A DNA stretch of 56,449 nt from an uncultured Bacteroidales bacterium (GCA_947305795.1 CAMZEK010000011.1:1-56449); one strand, 5' to 3'; positions 9,863-17,645 are shown, counted from the first letter of the stretch. Program-made: numbers and translations. The notes: generated from the letters alone by a model not told the origin.

Positions 9863-10756
9863 TTAATATTCGAAATAGAGCACATCCTTGTCGTCAATGT
9901 CGTCAGCATAGTACATGGTCTGCAAAACGGGATACTTGTCGCTGTTGTATTGGTAGGCGAAGCAGACCGTGTCCACATAGTGGTCTTCTGTGACAATCAT
10001 CGAGGTTATGTTGTGTTTGGTGAAACTGGTGTGACCAGCAACATAATTGACCAAATAGTCTTCTAGGCCGCCCATGAAACCGTACCAGGGACAATTCTTG
10101 TCGTCGTATTGCAGTTGGAAGTCAACATAGTCGCCATCGCCGGTAAAGACGATTTTGCTGATGTTGTCGTCGGTCCAAGTCAGCAGGAGGGTGAAGGTAT
10201 AGGTTTCATCCTCATGACGTTGTTGCGCCATCTGCTGTTCGCGTTCGACCACGCTAGCGCAAACAGTGGGAGGAAGCAAATGCGACAATGGGTTTAGGTG
10301 CAACGAGGCGCCGTTTTTCTTATAATAATAATCGTAGAATGTTCCGATCAGCTTGCTGATATGGTCACCATCATAGTTTATCGCCCAAGTGCAGGCGATG
10401 GCATTGCGATAGTACACGGTGGCCGACTTCAGGTGGTCGCCGTCGTAGTCGTAGGTGATGTACTCGGAGTTCGTGTAGTTGTCGACGCGGGTGACGCGGT
10501 TGTCTTCGTATGTGAAATTCTCAATCCAGGTGTCACCTTTGAAGCCGTAGTCCATGTAATGCGTGATGGAGTTGAGCTGGTCGCCGTTCCATTCCCAATG
10601 TTGGAAAGGTTCTTTGTCCGAATAGCTTGAAGAATAATAAATCTGTTGGATCTTCTTTTTGGGTGAATAAACACCCGCCTTTTCTTTTTGGCACGAGGTG
10701 AGGGATGCTATCAGAAACAGTCCCAGCACGATGCCTAGCGATTTGATGGTCTTCAT
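9863..10756 (-). CDS. Lipoprotein with YD/RHS-like repeats, DUF4595-like
   Basis: 297 residues with a lipoprotein signal peptide and lipobox SLTSC (Cys 22). The mature protein consists of short repeats of the type W-N-G-D-Q-L-x-S-I and Y-D-G-D-H-L-K-S-A, similar to the YD-type repeats of DUF4595/RHS-like Bacteroidota lipoproteins. Tyr and Asp are strongly enriched. The function is unknown; it is probably a surface protein. It is the first gene of the lipoprotein-lipoprotein-ligase unit, with a TATCTTTG -7 element at 10784-10791. Confidence 0.75.
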   Translation of the reverse strand: MKTIKSLGIVLGLFLIASLTSCQKEKAGVYSPKKKIQQIYYSSSYSDKEPFQHWEWNGDQLNSITHYMDYGFKGDTWIENFTYEDNRVTRVDNYTNSEYITYDYDGDHLKSATVYYRNAIACTWAINYDGDHISKLIGTFYDYYYKKNGASLHLNPLSHLLPPTVCASVVEREQQMAQQRHEDETYTFTLLLTWTDDNISKIVFTGDGDYVDFQLQYDDKNCPWYGFMGGLEDYLVNYVAGHTSFTKHNITSMIVTEDHYVDTVCFAYQYNSDKYPVLQTMYYADDIDDKDVLYFEY

Positions 10757-10783
10757 GGTTTTTCTTTTTGTTTATTTGTGGCG

Positions 10784-10791
10784 CAAAGATA
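10784..10791 (-). promoter_or_regulatory. -7 promoter element of the lipoprotein operon
   Basis: TATCTTTG on the minus strand, 27 bp upstream of the ATG at 10756; a good match to TAnnTTTG. Confidence 0.6.
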
Positions 10792-10930
10792 TAACATTTT
10801 TATAAAACAGTCGTATCGTATTGGAAAAAAGGACTTCCGAAGCATGATTGTAACCTTTCAGGCGAATGGAACGGCGATGGTGGTAGGGGACATGGGATAA
10901 AATGTTATTTGTATCGTTCAATTGCCGTTA

Positions 10931-11045
10931 GTTGTTTCAAAGAGCAAAGATACAAGTCTTTGAAAGTAATTCACAACCGCGCAGCCCCAAATTATACACT
11001 TGCATCGGTTGTTTCAAAGATACAAGTTTATTTGATCAATCGTCA
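10931..11045. CRISPR. Orphan CRISPR-like mini-array: repeat, 30-bp spacer, deleted repeat
   Basis: Repeat 1 is 10931-10977, 47 bp, beginning GTTGTTTCAAAG and ending TTCACAAC. A 30-bp unique spacer follows at 10978-11007. Repeat 2 begins at 11008 with the same GTTGTTTCAAAG, then lacks 7 bp (slippage between two CAAAG copies), continues ATACAAGT and decays into the 3' end of the next gene. On the minus strand the repeat reads GTTGTGAATTACTTTCAAAG then TTGTATCTTTG. From memory this closely resembles the 46-48 bp repeats of Bacteroidota type II-C CRISPR arrays, which also contain a promoter-like TATCTTTG. No cas gene is in the window. Two more copies lie at 12108 and 13056. Confidence 0.55.
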
Positions 11046-12082
11046 AAAATTTTCCATGCCGGCTTCCAACCGGCTCTGTCCCACAGGAAGTTGAGCAGAA
11101 TGTCTCTCTTCTCCCGAAAGGTCTCGTAGTACTGGTTGCTGTAACGAAGCACACCGTTTTCTCTGGATTCCAGCAATCCATAGAGAGACCGGTACAGAGG
11201 ATCGAGCTTTGCCAGCTTTGGAAATACGCTCCGGTTCGCTGGGAGCAGGTACTGTAGTTTGTCATCCAGCGTACACACATCATAAACGAACTCACCGCTG
11301 GTCATGATCTTCATCAGATCCAGGCAATCCTGGCGTTTTTCGTCCCTGACGCTCTTCGCAAGAGATACGAAATCCACTAGGAACAGCGGTCTTTTATTGT
11401 TTTTTTTCTCGGAGAAGTTTGCAAAGGTCACTACATAGTCGTCTTTTTTGAGACTGGCAATGTTCTCCGTGAAACCGAGCAGATAGCGGCAGTCCTCACG
11501 ATTGAAGCGGCTGATCCCATCAAAGTCGGCGAAACTGGAATCCGCCAGGTATTCCCGACCTCCCATCAGCTCCACAAGATGATCCATTACTTTCAGGCTT
11601 TTATGCATATCCAGATTCGTGCAGAAAGCCTGAATAAAGTAATACAACAGCATGGAACGCATCGGGATGGCCACCTGTTCATGGATCTCCATGACATTTG
11701 CTACATGCAGATCGTCTTTTTTTCTGCAGATCAGTGCACTGGAGCACATCATGACTGGTAAGCCGTATGTTTTATTCCTGTATTTGCTCCTTTCATGGAT
11801 CCACGGAAATGCATCGTCAGCAGAAACTGAATCGGGAACTGGCGCAAGAAATCCTTTTGCCGCCAATGCCGACAGGACCACTCCGTCGTAGGAAACAAGA
11901 TCCGCATCTGTCTCCGGAAGATCGCTGTAGCAGTTCCACTCTCTGAATACGATCGGTCTTTCGTGCCCTGTCTGACGGAACCAGTCTTCCAGCAGGCGAT
12001 GATATGACTCAGTACCGGTCATATTGTAGTAATAGAAAATGATCGGAGATAATTCTCCGTTGTTACTTGTTTTTACAGTCAT
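11036..12082 (-). CDS. Thiaminase I-like protein (thiamine pyridinylase), no signal peptide
   Basis: 348 residues. It resembles thiaminase I, which cleaves thiamine by replacing its thiazole with another base. Compared from memory with the Paenibacillus enzyme it shares WNCYS...D-A-D near 49-61, YGLPVMMCSSALICRKKDDL with the presumed nucleophile Cys113, GFTE with the presumed base Glu206, PLFLVDFVS with Asp237, and QYLLPANRSVF near 277-287. The Glu-Asp spacing of 31 equals that in the known enzyme. Known thiaminases I are secreted; this one begins MTVKTSNNGEL without a signal peptide and is about 60 residues shorter, so it should be cytoplasmic. About half its arginine codons are AGA or AGG, unlike neighbouring genes, hinting at transfer. 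CRISPR-like repeats flank it; the upstream one supplies the promoter. A generic solute-binding protein is the alternative. Confidence 0.7.
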   Translation of the reverse strand: MTVKTSNNGELSPIIFYYYNMTGTESYHRLLEDWFRQTGHERPIVFREWNCYSDLPETDADLVSYDGVVLSALAAKGFLAPVPDSVSADDAFPWIHERSKYRNKTYGLPVMMCSSALICRKKDDLHVANVMEIHEQVAIPMRSMLLYYFIQAFCTNLDMHKSLKVMDHLVELMGGREYLADSSFADFDGISRFNREDCRYLLGFTENIASLKKDDYVVTFANFSEKKNNKRPLFLVDFVSLAKSVRDEKRQDCLDLMKIMTSGEFVYDVCTLDDKLQYLLPANRSVFPKLAKLDPLYRSLYGLLESRENGVLRYSNQYYETFREKRDILLNFLWDRAGWKPAWKIFDD

Positions 12083-12107
12083 CGCTTTACGCTTACCGAA
12101 TAATTAT

Positions 12108-12155
12108 GTTGTTTCAAAGAGCAAAGATATAAGTTATTTGAACGCAATTTTCAAA
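12108..12155. repeat. CRISPR-like repeat copy 3
   Basis: 48 bp. The first 27 bases match repeat 1 (10931) at 26 positions; the second half has diverged. It lies between the divergent thiaminase-like and glycerophosphodiesterase genes and contains the -7 element of the thiaminase-like gene (TATCTTTG on the minus strand, 12122-12129). Confidence 0.6.
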
Positions 12156-12180
12156 ATTTTCCAAAACTCTTGTATCTTTG
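12122..12180. promoter_or_regulatory. Divergent promoter pair, thiaminase-like and glycerophosphodiesterase genes
   Basis: Minus-strand TATCTTTG at 12122-12129 points to the ATG at 12082. Plus-strand TATCTTTG at 12173-12180 points to the ATG at 12211. Both match the Bacteroidota -7 consensus, with leaders of about 30-40 nt. Confidence 0.6.
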
Positions 12181-12210
12181 CCCGATAATTCTGTTTATCC
12201 TTGAAAAAAA

Positions 12211-13011
12211 ATGAAACGTATACTCTTTTTACTAACCATGTTGGCACTCTTTCCCATGTGCCTAGTCGCTCAGCAGACCAAGCCGGGCATCATCGCCCAT
12301 CGGGGTTTCCATCGGTTTGAAGGCTCGGCCGAAAACAGCATGTCCGCACTGCAATATGCTGTTGCCCACGATTTCGAAGGCACGGAGTTTGATGTGCAGC
12401 TCACCGCGGACGATGTCGCCATCGTGTATCACGACGGTTCCATGCAAGGCCGTGTCATTGCCGAAACATCTTTCGACACCCTACGGCAACTACCTGCATT
12501 TACCCTGAAAAGCGGTGAGACCGTCCCAACGCTCGATGCCTTCCTTGGAGCTTGCCGCCAAGCCTTGTTGGAGCAACAGTCACGTGGGAAGCATACACGG
12601 CTGTTTTTCGAGATTAAGCCTCAGACTTCGTCTGTGCAACGCCACCATCTCATTGGTCAGATTATCGAGACCATCGGGAAATACCAACTCCACGACGACG
12701 TCTTCTTCATCTCTTTCGACCTCGAGGCGTGCATGATGATGGCTCAACTGATGCCCGATGTCCATGTAGCCTATCTCGAAGGCGACCTTTCGCCCAAACA
12801 ACTGCAAGAAAAGGGCATCACTGACATCGACTACCATTTGAGCAAGTTCGATGCCCATCCCGAATGGGTGAAGGAAGCCCACGACTTAGGTATGATTGTC
12901 GGTGTTTGGACCGTCAACACGCCTGAAAAAGCTCAGGAGATGTTGCAATTGGGCGTGGACTATATCACCACGGACGAGCCTCAGCTGATGAGGGAGTGGC
13001 TGAGATATTAA
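12211..13011 (+). CDS. Secreted glycerophosphodiester phosphodiesterase
   Basis: 266 residues with a cleavable signal peptide (about 1-20, ending LVAQ). GDPD-family TIM barrel: it hydrolyses glycerophosphodiesters to an alcohol and glycerol 3-phosphate. The catalytic set is visible: His30-Arg31 (AHRGF), Glu41-Asn42, Glu59 and Asp61 (TEFDVQLT) and His74 (YHD). The C-terminal part has VWTVNTPE and YITTDEPQ, typical of the family. It probably acts in the periplasm on phospholipid head groups. It has its own promoter (12173-12180). CRISPR-like repeat copies lie on both sides, at 12108 and 13056. Codon use is like its neighbours. Confidence 0.93.
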   Translation: MKRILFLLTMLALFPMCLVAQQTKPGIIAHRGFHRFEGSAENSMSALQYAVAHDFEGTEFDVQLTADDVAIVYHDGSMQGRVIAETSFDTLRQLPAFTLKSGETVPTLDAFLGACRQALLEQQSRGKHTRLFFEIKPQTSSVQRHHLIGQIIETIGKYQLHDDVFFISFDLEACMMMAQLMPDVHVAYLEGDLSPKQLQEKGITDIDYHLSKFDAHPEWVKEAHDLGMIVGVWTVNTPEKAQEMLQLGVDYITTDEPQLMREWLRY

Positions 13012-13055
13012 AAAGGTATGGTTGTTATTATTTTATTGCTCGTATCTTTTTAAAA

Positions 13056-13103
13056 GTTATTTCAAAGAGCAAAGATACAAGTTAAATGCAAGCAATTCAC
13101 AAC
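13056..13103. repeat. CRISPR-like repeat copy 4
   Basis: 48 bp, beginning GTTATTTCAAAGAGCAAAG and ending AATTCACAAC, the same ends as repeat 1. It lies 44 bp after the glycerophosphodiesterase stop and 9 bp before a REP-like element. No gene start lies downstream of its minus-strand TATCTTTG, so it is not simply a gene promoter. Confidence 0.6.
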
Positions 13104-13112
13104 GTAACTCCG

Positions 13113-13144
13113 CCGCCCGTCCCCGTGAGCGACGTAGTCGTCGC
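13113..13144 (+). repeat. REP-like element flanking the RAYT gene, copy 1
   Basis: 32 bp starting CCGCC and ending in the hairpin GCGACG-TAGT-CGTCGC. It matches the inverted copy at 14233-14264 in 27 of 32 positions and lies 11 bp beyond the transposase stop codon. Confidence 0.75.
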
Positions 13145-13155
13145 GCCACCAAGTC

Positions 13156-14178
13156 TCAATGGGATGCCCTCGCCATCTCTTCAGCCAAGGCATTAAGTTC
13201 TTGGCACTCTTTCCTCGTAATGCCTTTTCTGGGACTTGTTTCGGCGGTAGTCTCTGTCAGGAAGAGCATCAAGCCACGGCTGCAGGCCTCCATGAAGCTG
13301 CCAGTGGGCTTGTAATATTCTGAGAAACCATGCGATACCAAACAGATGACAGGTAATCCTTCTTTTAGGGCAACCTCTTGCACTTGTTTTTCTTTTGGGC
13401 TGATGAAAGCCCCAATAAGGACAGCTCCTTTCCTTGCAGCAAGGATGCAATCGTTCATATAATCACAGGCTTCCTCATCGGAAAAATGGCTTCTGACATG
13501 GACGGCGTGTAGGGGATGATCTAATAATTGAAGGTTACCCACGGCAGAAAAGTTGTGATTGTTCCATTGCACATTGCGCAAAACAGCAAAGCTTCCAGGG
13601 TGCATCTTTTTCAGCATCAGTCGGCGGGGATTGTCTTTTACGTATGCAATCATGTTTTTGAGTTGACCAGCATGAAGCAGGAGGCGGTCGTGATAGCCTT
13701 TTTCACAAAGAGGCTTGAGGGGAGCCCCTTCCGAAGCTGGTAATGATAGGCTTTTGTTGTAGGCCTTTGTGCAGCCCACCATGAAACCGCGCACCACGTC
13801 GCCGACGGCGATGTCCATCTCATCTCGAACAAAGAGAATGCCATGGAAATGGTCAGGCATCAGCTGACAAGCAATAAGGGAGAGGTCTCGTCTGCATCGC
13901 TGACCAGTGCGCTCGCTTTTCTTTTTGGCGAACACTTTCTGAAGGATGGGGATGTCTTCCCAGCATTTCAATACAGCCTCCCCAAGTGGCGTAGGAACGA
14001 CGGAGGCTGTTTCGGGCGATTCACCTACTAGCTCGCCGAGCAGCGGGAGTCTGCCTTCTGTGCAAAGGGTGAGCATATAGATACCTCGCCTATGGTAGTT
14101 GTTGCGATGGCTTCGTTTGTGTTGCTGGGGCAGAGGGCGGTTGTCTTTGGGCTTTAAAGGTGTCGTTTCTTCGTTCAT
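13156..14178 (-). CDS. REP-associated tyrosine transposase (RAYT), Y1_Tnp family
   Basis: 340 residues from the ATG at 14178. IS200-like single-strand transposase domain at about residues 20-190: YMLTLCTEGR, then LMPDHFHGILFV with the metal-binding His-x-His, and GCTKAYNKSL with a likely nucleophilic Tyr. The last 130 residues form an extra domain (IGAFISPKEKQV, VCLVSHGFSEYYKPTG) that I recall from Bacteroidota members of the family. A longer reading from 14292 is rejected because a TAACTTTG -7 element sits at 14184-14191, five bases before the chosen ATG. Inverted REP-like elements lie on both sides, the classic RAYT arrangement, so it is probably a domesticated mobiliser of those repeats rather than an IS. 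Confidence 0.85.
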   Translation of the reverse strand: MNEETTPLKPKDNRPLPQQHKRSHRNNYHRRGIYMLTLCTEGRLPLLGELVGESPETASVVPTPLGEAVLKCWEDIPILQKVFAKKKSERTGQRCRRDLSLIACQLMPDHFHGILFVRDEMDIAVGDVVRGFMVGCTKAYNKSLSLPASEGAPLKPLCEKGYHDRLLLHAGQLKNMIAYVKDNPRRLMLKKMHPGSFAVLRNVQWNNHNFSAVGNLQLLDHPLHAVHVRSHFSDEEACDYMNDCILAARKGAVLIGAFISPKEKQVQEVALKEGLPVICLVSHGFSEYYKPTGSFMEACSRGLMLFLTETTAETSPRKGITRKECQELNALAEEMARASH

Positions 14179-14183
14179 GGAGG

Positions 14184-14191
14184 CAAAGTTA
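14184..14191 (-). promoter_or_regulatory. -7 promoter element of the RAYT gene
   Basis: TAACTTTG on the minus strand. Its last base is 5 nt from the ATG, so the transcript would have almost no leader. Confidence 0.5.
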
Positions 14192-14232
14192 TGTCTTTTT
14201 TTTTCGGACTTTGGCGAGTTGATGTGGTTTTC

Positions 14233-14264
14233 GCGACAATTATGTCGCTCACAGGGACAGGCGG
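14233..14264 (-). repeat. REP-like element flanking the RAYT gene, copy 2 (inverted)
   Basis: Inverted relative to copy 1 at 13113. Its stem is GCGACA-TAAT-TGTCGC. The innermost stem pair is A-T here and G-C in copy 1, a compensatory change that supports a selected hairpin. Confidence 0.75.
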
Positions 14265-14426
14265 TTACAAAAAAACGCCCCCCAAAAGTCATGCATCAGG
14301 ATTAAAAAGAGCACTTTTTAGCTTTTCATGGCTCGTTTTCCACAAATTGTTTTTGAAATTATGCCTTTAACTAATTTCCTTTTTTCTTTTGTATCCGAAA
14401 AACACCAATCATTATGAACAAAGCCT

Positions 14427-15047
14427 TCAGAAGCCAAACTTGCTCCCGTCCCATTTCAGCGTTTTCTGCGTCTTTGTGTTGCCATGCCAATAGTTGACGG
14501 TGATGTCCTTGCCAGTGCGGGGCAGGTCGTAGCAAGCCCATGAACCATCGTCCAGACCGTATTCCACTTCGAACCCTGGGGCGTCACAATAGGTCATTTC
14601 CTTTGAGGCGTTGTCGTAGCGGCAGAACGTGAGGCCGTCGAATTGGCCGGGGCTGTACTCGCCGTCTTGTGCGTAGTATCCCACATTGTAAGCAAACAGC
14701 TTGTGCTTTTTGTCGGACTCGTTCCAGTAGCACATCTCAATCCTCAGCAGGCTTCCTTCGTATCTGGATTCATAGAGCACGAAGCCGTTTTTCTCGTCAA
14801 CGGAGAGCGTCACGCCCTCGTTCTGTGGAAGGCCTTCACGATGCCGGATCCATGCTTGTTTTACGGCATTGAACGATTCGTCGGCGTAGCCTTCTTCTTC
14901 GTCTTCACCATTGTCACTGGACAGGAAAGCCCATGCAAAGTCGCTGATGGTGGGTTTTTCGCCTTGACAGTTCACTTTAATGCCCTCCTGTGCCGTCAGT
15001 GCCAGCGTGCAGCAGGCGAGAATGATTGTCAATAATACTCTTTTCAT
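14427..15047 (-). CDS. Secreted protein of unknown function
   Basis: 206 residues from the ATG at 15047 (MKRVLLTIILACC). It has a Sec signal peptide to about residue 20 (LALTAQ) and then an acidic, Tyr/Trp-rich beta-type domain without any motif I recognise. An in-frame ATG seven codons upstream is possible but lies in an A-rich leader. A TATATTTG -7 element at 15077-15084 gives it a promoter of its own, in the 23-bp gap after the TonB receptor gene. It may still be read through from the riboswitch-controlled receptor. Probably periplasmic or surface. Confidence 0.65.
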   Translation of the reverse strand: MKRVLLTIILACCTLALTAQEGIKVNCQGEKPTISDFAWAFLSSDNGEDEEEGYADESFNAVKQAWIRHREGLPQNEGVTLSVDEKNGFVLYESRYEGSLLRIEMCYWNESDKKHKLFAYNVGYYAQDGEYSPGQFDGLTFCRYDNASKEMTYCDAPGFEVEYGLDDGSWACYDLPRTGKDITVNYWHGNTKTQKTLKWDGSKFGF

Positions 15048-15076
15048 GTTGTTGTTTTTGTTAGACATTTATGCCG

Positions 15077-15084
15077 CAAATATA
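15077..15084 (-). promoter_or_regulatory. -7 promoter element of the secreted-protein gene
   Basis: TATATTTG on the minus strand, 29 bp upstream of the ATG at 15047. Confidence 0.5.
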
Positions 15085-15090
15085 CACATT

Positions 15091-17472
15091 TTAAAACTTC
15101 AACGTCAAATTTCCCATGAAGGTAAATCCTGCCATCGGGATGAAACCAATTTGGTAATAGCGGTTGTCGTTCGGATGGCCGTAGCTGTCACAGATGGCTG
15201 AATAGACCCAACCATTGGCAGCGTAGCGCTTGTTGAAGATGTTGTTGAAGTTCACCTTGAAGACGACTTCTTTGACGACCTTCTTGGGGTTCAGCGTGTA
15301 GCCGAGGCTGATGTTGGAGGTGCTGAAGGCCGGCAACGAACGGTCAAGGTTTTGGGTGTTGTCGAGATACATCCTCGAGACGTAGTTGGTGTGCCAGGTC
15401 GCCTCAAAGCCCTTGTGGTGGAAAGTGACGAAGCCGTTGAGGATGGCCGAAGGGGAGAAGGCAATTGTCGAGTTGTCGTAATGGATGGTGGTGTAACCCG
15501 TCTCGCTGTCCCAATCCTCGACCACCTCATCGAAGTCCTTGATTTTGTTTTGGCTCAAGGCGGCGTTGGCCTCGATGGTCAGCCATTTTGTGGCGTTGAC
15601 GCCAGCCTGCAACTCCACGCCCATTCGGTAAGAGTCCTTGATGTTGGTGGTGAGAGCCTCGCCGATGTCGCTGACTTCACCAGTCTGCACGAACTGGTCA
15701 GTGTAGTCCATGTAATAGAGGTTGGCTCCGGCTTGCCAGATGTTTCCTGTGTAGTTGTAACCCAGCTCGAAGTCAAGGAGTTGCTCGGGCTTCGGGAAAG
15801 GGTAGGAGCCGTTGTCGGTGAAGTTGTTGCGCTCCGGCTCGCGGTGGCTCATGGCTACGGAAGCGTAGGCGTGATGGTTGTCCGTATCAAAGGAGATGCC
15901 GCCCTTGGGGTTGAAAAAGGGATAGGTCTCGTGGATGTCGAGCGGTTGGTTGTAATAGCCGCTCTCGTCGTCGTAGAACTTGTCGTTGATGCCGTCGGTC
16001 TTGTAGTCCACGTAGCGGAATTGCATATCGCCGAAAACAGTCCAATGCTTGCAGAAGGTGAAGGCCGCCTTGATGAAGGCATTGCCATCGAGTTTGGTGG
16101 CGTCGGAGTCGTAATATTGGTAGTCGCCATTGGCGAGGTATTTGTTGGCAACGCCTTCGTTGGCGATGTAGGTCACGTAGCCGAAGTGATTGCCTTGGAA
16201 GTTCTGTAGCGAGAGACCGCCGATGACGTTCCAATGCTCGTCCTTGTATTTAGTAAACCAAATGAGGCCGTAGGTGTCTTGTCTGAGGCCTTTCTTGCGG
16301 ACGAAGTCGGTCTTTTTCACCTTGTTGCCATCGGCGTCGGTGTAGGTCATGCCGAACTTTGAGAGCTTGTTGTTAGGACGGAATTCCTCATAATAGCCGT
16401 AGCCGTAGGTGTAGTGCAGTGTCGCCGTTGTCGCCCAATGCTCGTTGATTTCCCATGCCGCCGAGAGGATGTTGTGGTCTTGCCAGAAGTTGTCGGTGGT
16501 CTTGTCCCAATAGCTGCCGTCGTTCATTTGGTAGCGTTGGGTGAGGTAGTTGCCGTTTTCGTCTTGGACGAAGTTACCCTCTTCGTCGGTGACGAGGTAT
16601 TCGTACAGCGAATTGAATTGTCCCAGACCCACCTTATACATGTCAGCGTATGTCTTGATGCCCGTCGGGATGCCGTATGTACCATCCATGAGGCTCATGT
16701 CGTTGCTGCCCGCCGTCACGCCGTTCCAAGCTTGGCCGGTTCTCTCAAAGTTTCCAATGTTCTTGTAGCGGATGACGAAGTTTTTGCCAATCCATGAGAC
16801 TCCGCCGTAGTAGCTGCCGCTGCGACCTTGGGTGCCGTGGACGAAGCCGTCGGTGCCGGTCTGGTGGTAAGCACCATCAATGACCAAATGGTTCCACAAA
16901 AATCCTGTCGAGGCTTTCGCACCGAAATTAATGGTGCTGAACGAGCCGTATGAGCCTGTGATTTCGGCACTTGGCACCAAAGAAGGCGACGCCGACGACA
17001 AGGCCACCGTGCCGCCGAAAGCGCCGTCGCCGTTGGTGGAGGTGCCCACGCCGCGCTGGATTTGCACCGAACCCAGCAGTGAGCCATAGCTGTTCATGTT
17101 GGCCCAGAACACGCATTGGTCCTCGGGCGAGTTGAGCGACACGCCATCCAAGGTGACGTTGATGCGCGAGTCGCCGGCACCACGGATGCGCATGTAGGAC
17201 GTTCCTGTGCCGACGCCATTCTCGCTCCAGGCGATGATGCCGGGCGTCTTGGCAAACAGGAAAGGCAGCTCCTGACCCGTTTTCGAGAAGTCGTTCAACT
17301 CTACTTTCTGGAGGTTGGAGACAGCGTAGGGTGCGTTCTTCTGGATTCGCACACCACTGATTATCACCTCGTTAAGCATCTCCACACGAAGTGTGTCATC
17401 CACATTGTTGCTTTGACCGTTCACATTGGCTGCAATGAACAATGCTGCGATACCAAAAAAGAATCTTTTCAT
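15091..17472 (-). CDS. TonB-dependent outer-membrane receptor, probably for thiamine
   Basis: 793 residues. A signal peptide (about 1-19, ending NVNGQ) precedes the plug domain (about 30-150: EVIISGVRIQKNAP, SYMRIRGAGDSRINVTLDGV, VGTSTNGDGAFGGTVAL). A 22-strand barrel follows, with the C-terminal strand FTFMGNLTLKF ending in Phe. The TonB motor energises uptake of a scarce substrate across the outer membrane. A TPP riboswitch in the leader (17524-17611) identifies the substrate class as thiamine or a precursor. There is no SusD-like partner and no inner-membrane thiamine transporter beside it. The RNA element makes the thiamine call stronger than the protein sequence alone would. Confidence 0.93.
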   Translation of the reverse strand: MKRFFFGIAALFIAANVNGQSNNVDDTLRVEMLNEVIISGVRIQKNAPYAVSNLQKVELNDFSKTGQELPFLFAKTPGIIAWSENGVGTGTSYMRIRGAGDSRINVTLDGVSLNSPEDQCVFWANMNSYGSLLGSVQIQRGVGTSTNGDGAFGGTVALSSASPSLVPSAEITGSYGSFSTINFGAKASTGFLWNHLVIDGAYHQTGTDGFVHGTQGRSGSYYGGVSWIGKNFVIRYKNIGNFERTGQAWNGVTAGSNDMSLMDGTYGIPTGIKTYADMYKVGLGQFNSLYEYLVTDEEGNFVQDENGNYLTQRYQMNDGSYWDKTTDNFWQDHNILSAAWEINEHWATTATLHYTYGYGYYEEFRPNNKLSKFGMTYTDADGNKVKKTDFVRKKGLRQDTYGLIWFTKYKDEHWNVIGGLSLQNFQGNHFGYVTYIANEGVANKYLANGDYQYYDSDATKLDGNAFIKAAFTFCKHWTVFGDMQFRYVDYKTDGINDKFYDDESGYYNQPLDIHETYPFFNPKGGISFDTDNHHAYASVAMSHREPERNNFTDNGSYPFPKPEQLLDFELGYNYTGNIWQAGANLYYMDYTDQFVQTGEVSDIGEALTTNIKDSYRMGVELQAGVNATKWLTIEANAALSQNKIKDFDEVVEDWDSETGYTTIHYDNSTIAFSPSAILNGFVTFHHKGFEATWHTNYVSRMYLDNTQNLDRSLPAFSTSNISLGYTLNPKKVVKEVVFKVNFNNIFNKRYAANGWVYSAICDSYGHPNDNRYYQIGFIPMAGFTFMGNLTLKF

Positions 17473-17523
17473 CTTTTTGAATCTTTAGTTGTACAAAATG
17501 TGAAGGGGAAGTTTGAAAATATC

Positions 17524-17611
17524 CAATCCCTACGCCAGCATTATCCGGATCAGGTTAGAGGGTATAATCTCAGCCGTTTTCACCCTGCCGTAACAAGGAA
17601 GGCACCCCTTT
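17524..17611 (-). ncRNA. TPP riboswitch (THI element)
   Basis: On the minus strand the leader has the conserved THI-element blocks in order: GGGGTGCC, GGCTGAGA, ACCC, ACCTGATCCGGATAATGC and GCGTAGGGA. It lies between a TATCTTTG promoter (17646-17653) and the TonB receptor start at 17472. Binding of thiamine pyrophosphate should switch the receptor off, probably by hiding the start region; I see no U-tract terminator. Confidence 0.95.
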
Positions 17612-17645
17612 GTATTAACTATGTCGAATCTTACGATTGCGGCGG

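Noticed and set aside
10909..11129. Small plus-strand frames across the CRISPR-like repeats
   Set aside because: They run through the repeats into the antisense of the thiaminase-like gene and have no protein features.
11036..12082. Sugar-binding protein of an ABC importer
   Set aside because: No signal peptide or lipobox, no transporter genes nearby, and the Cys, Glu and Asp motifs fit thiaminase I.
10931..13103. Integron with attC sites and gene cassettes as an explanation of the repeats
   Set aside because: No integrase is present, the repeat ends read GTT...AAC rather than the attC order, and the embedded genes face opposite directions with their own promoters.
13022..13315. 97-codon plus-strand frame after the glycerophosphodiesterase
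   Set aside because: It crosses repeat copy 4 and the REP element and then runs antisense to the transposase.
14178..14292. Longer N-terminus for the RAYT gene
   Set aside because: The extra 38 codons run through the promoter element and the REP hairpin.
14414..14497. 27-codon plus-strand frame starting ATGAACAAAGCC
   Set aside because: It overlaps the 3' end of the secreted-protein gene on the other strand and has no support beyond an ATG.
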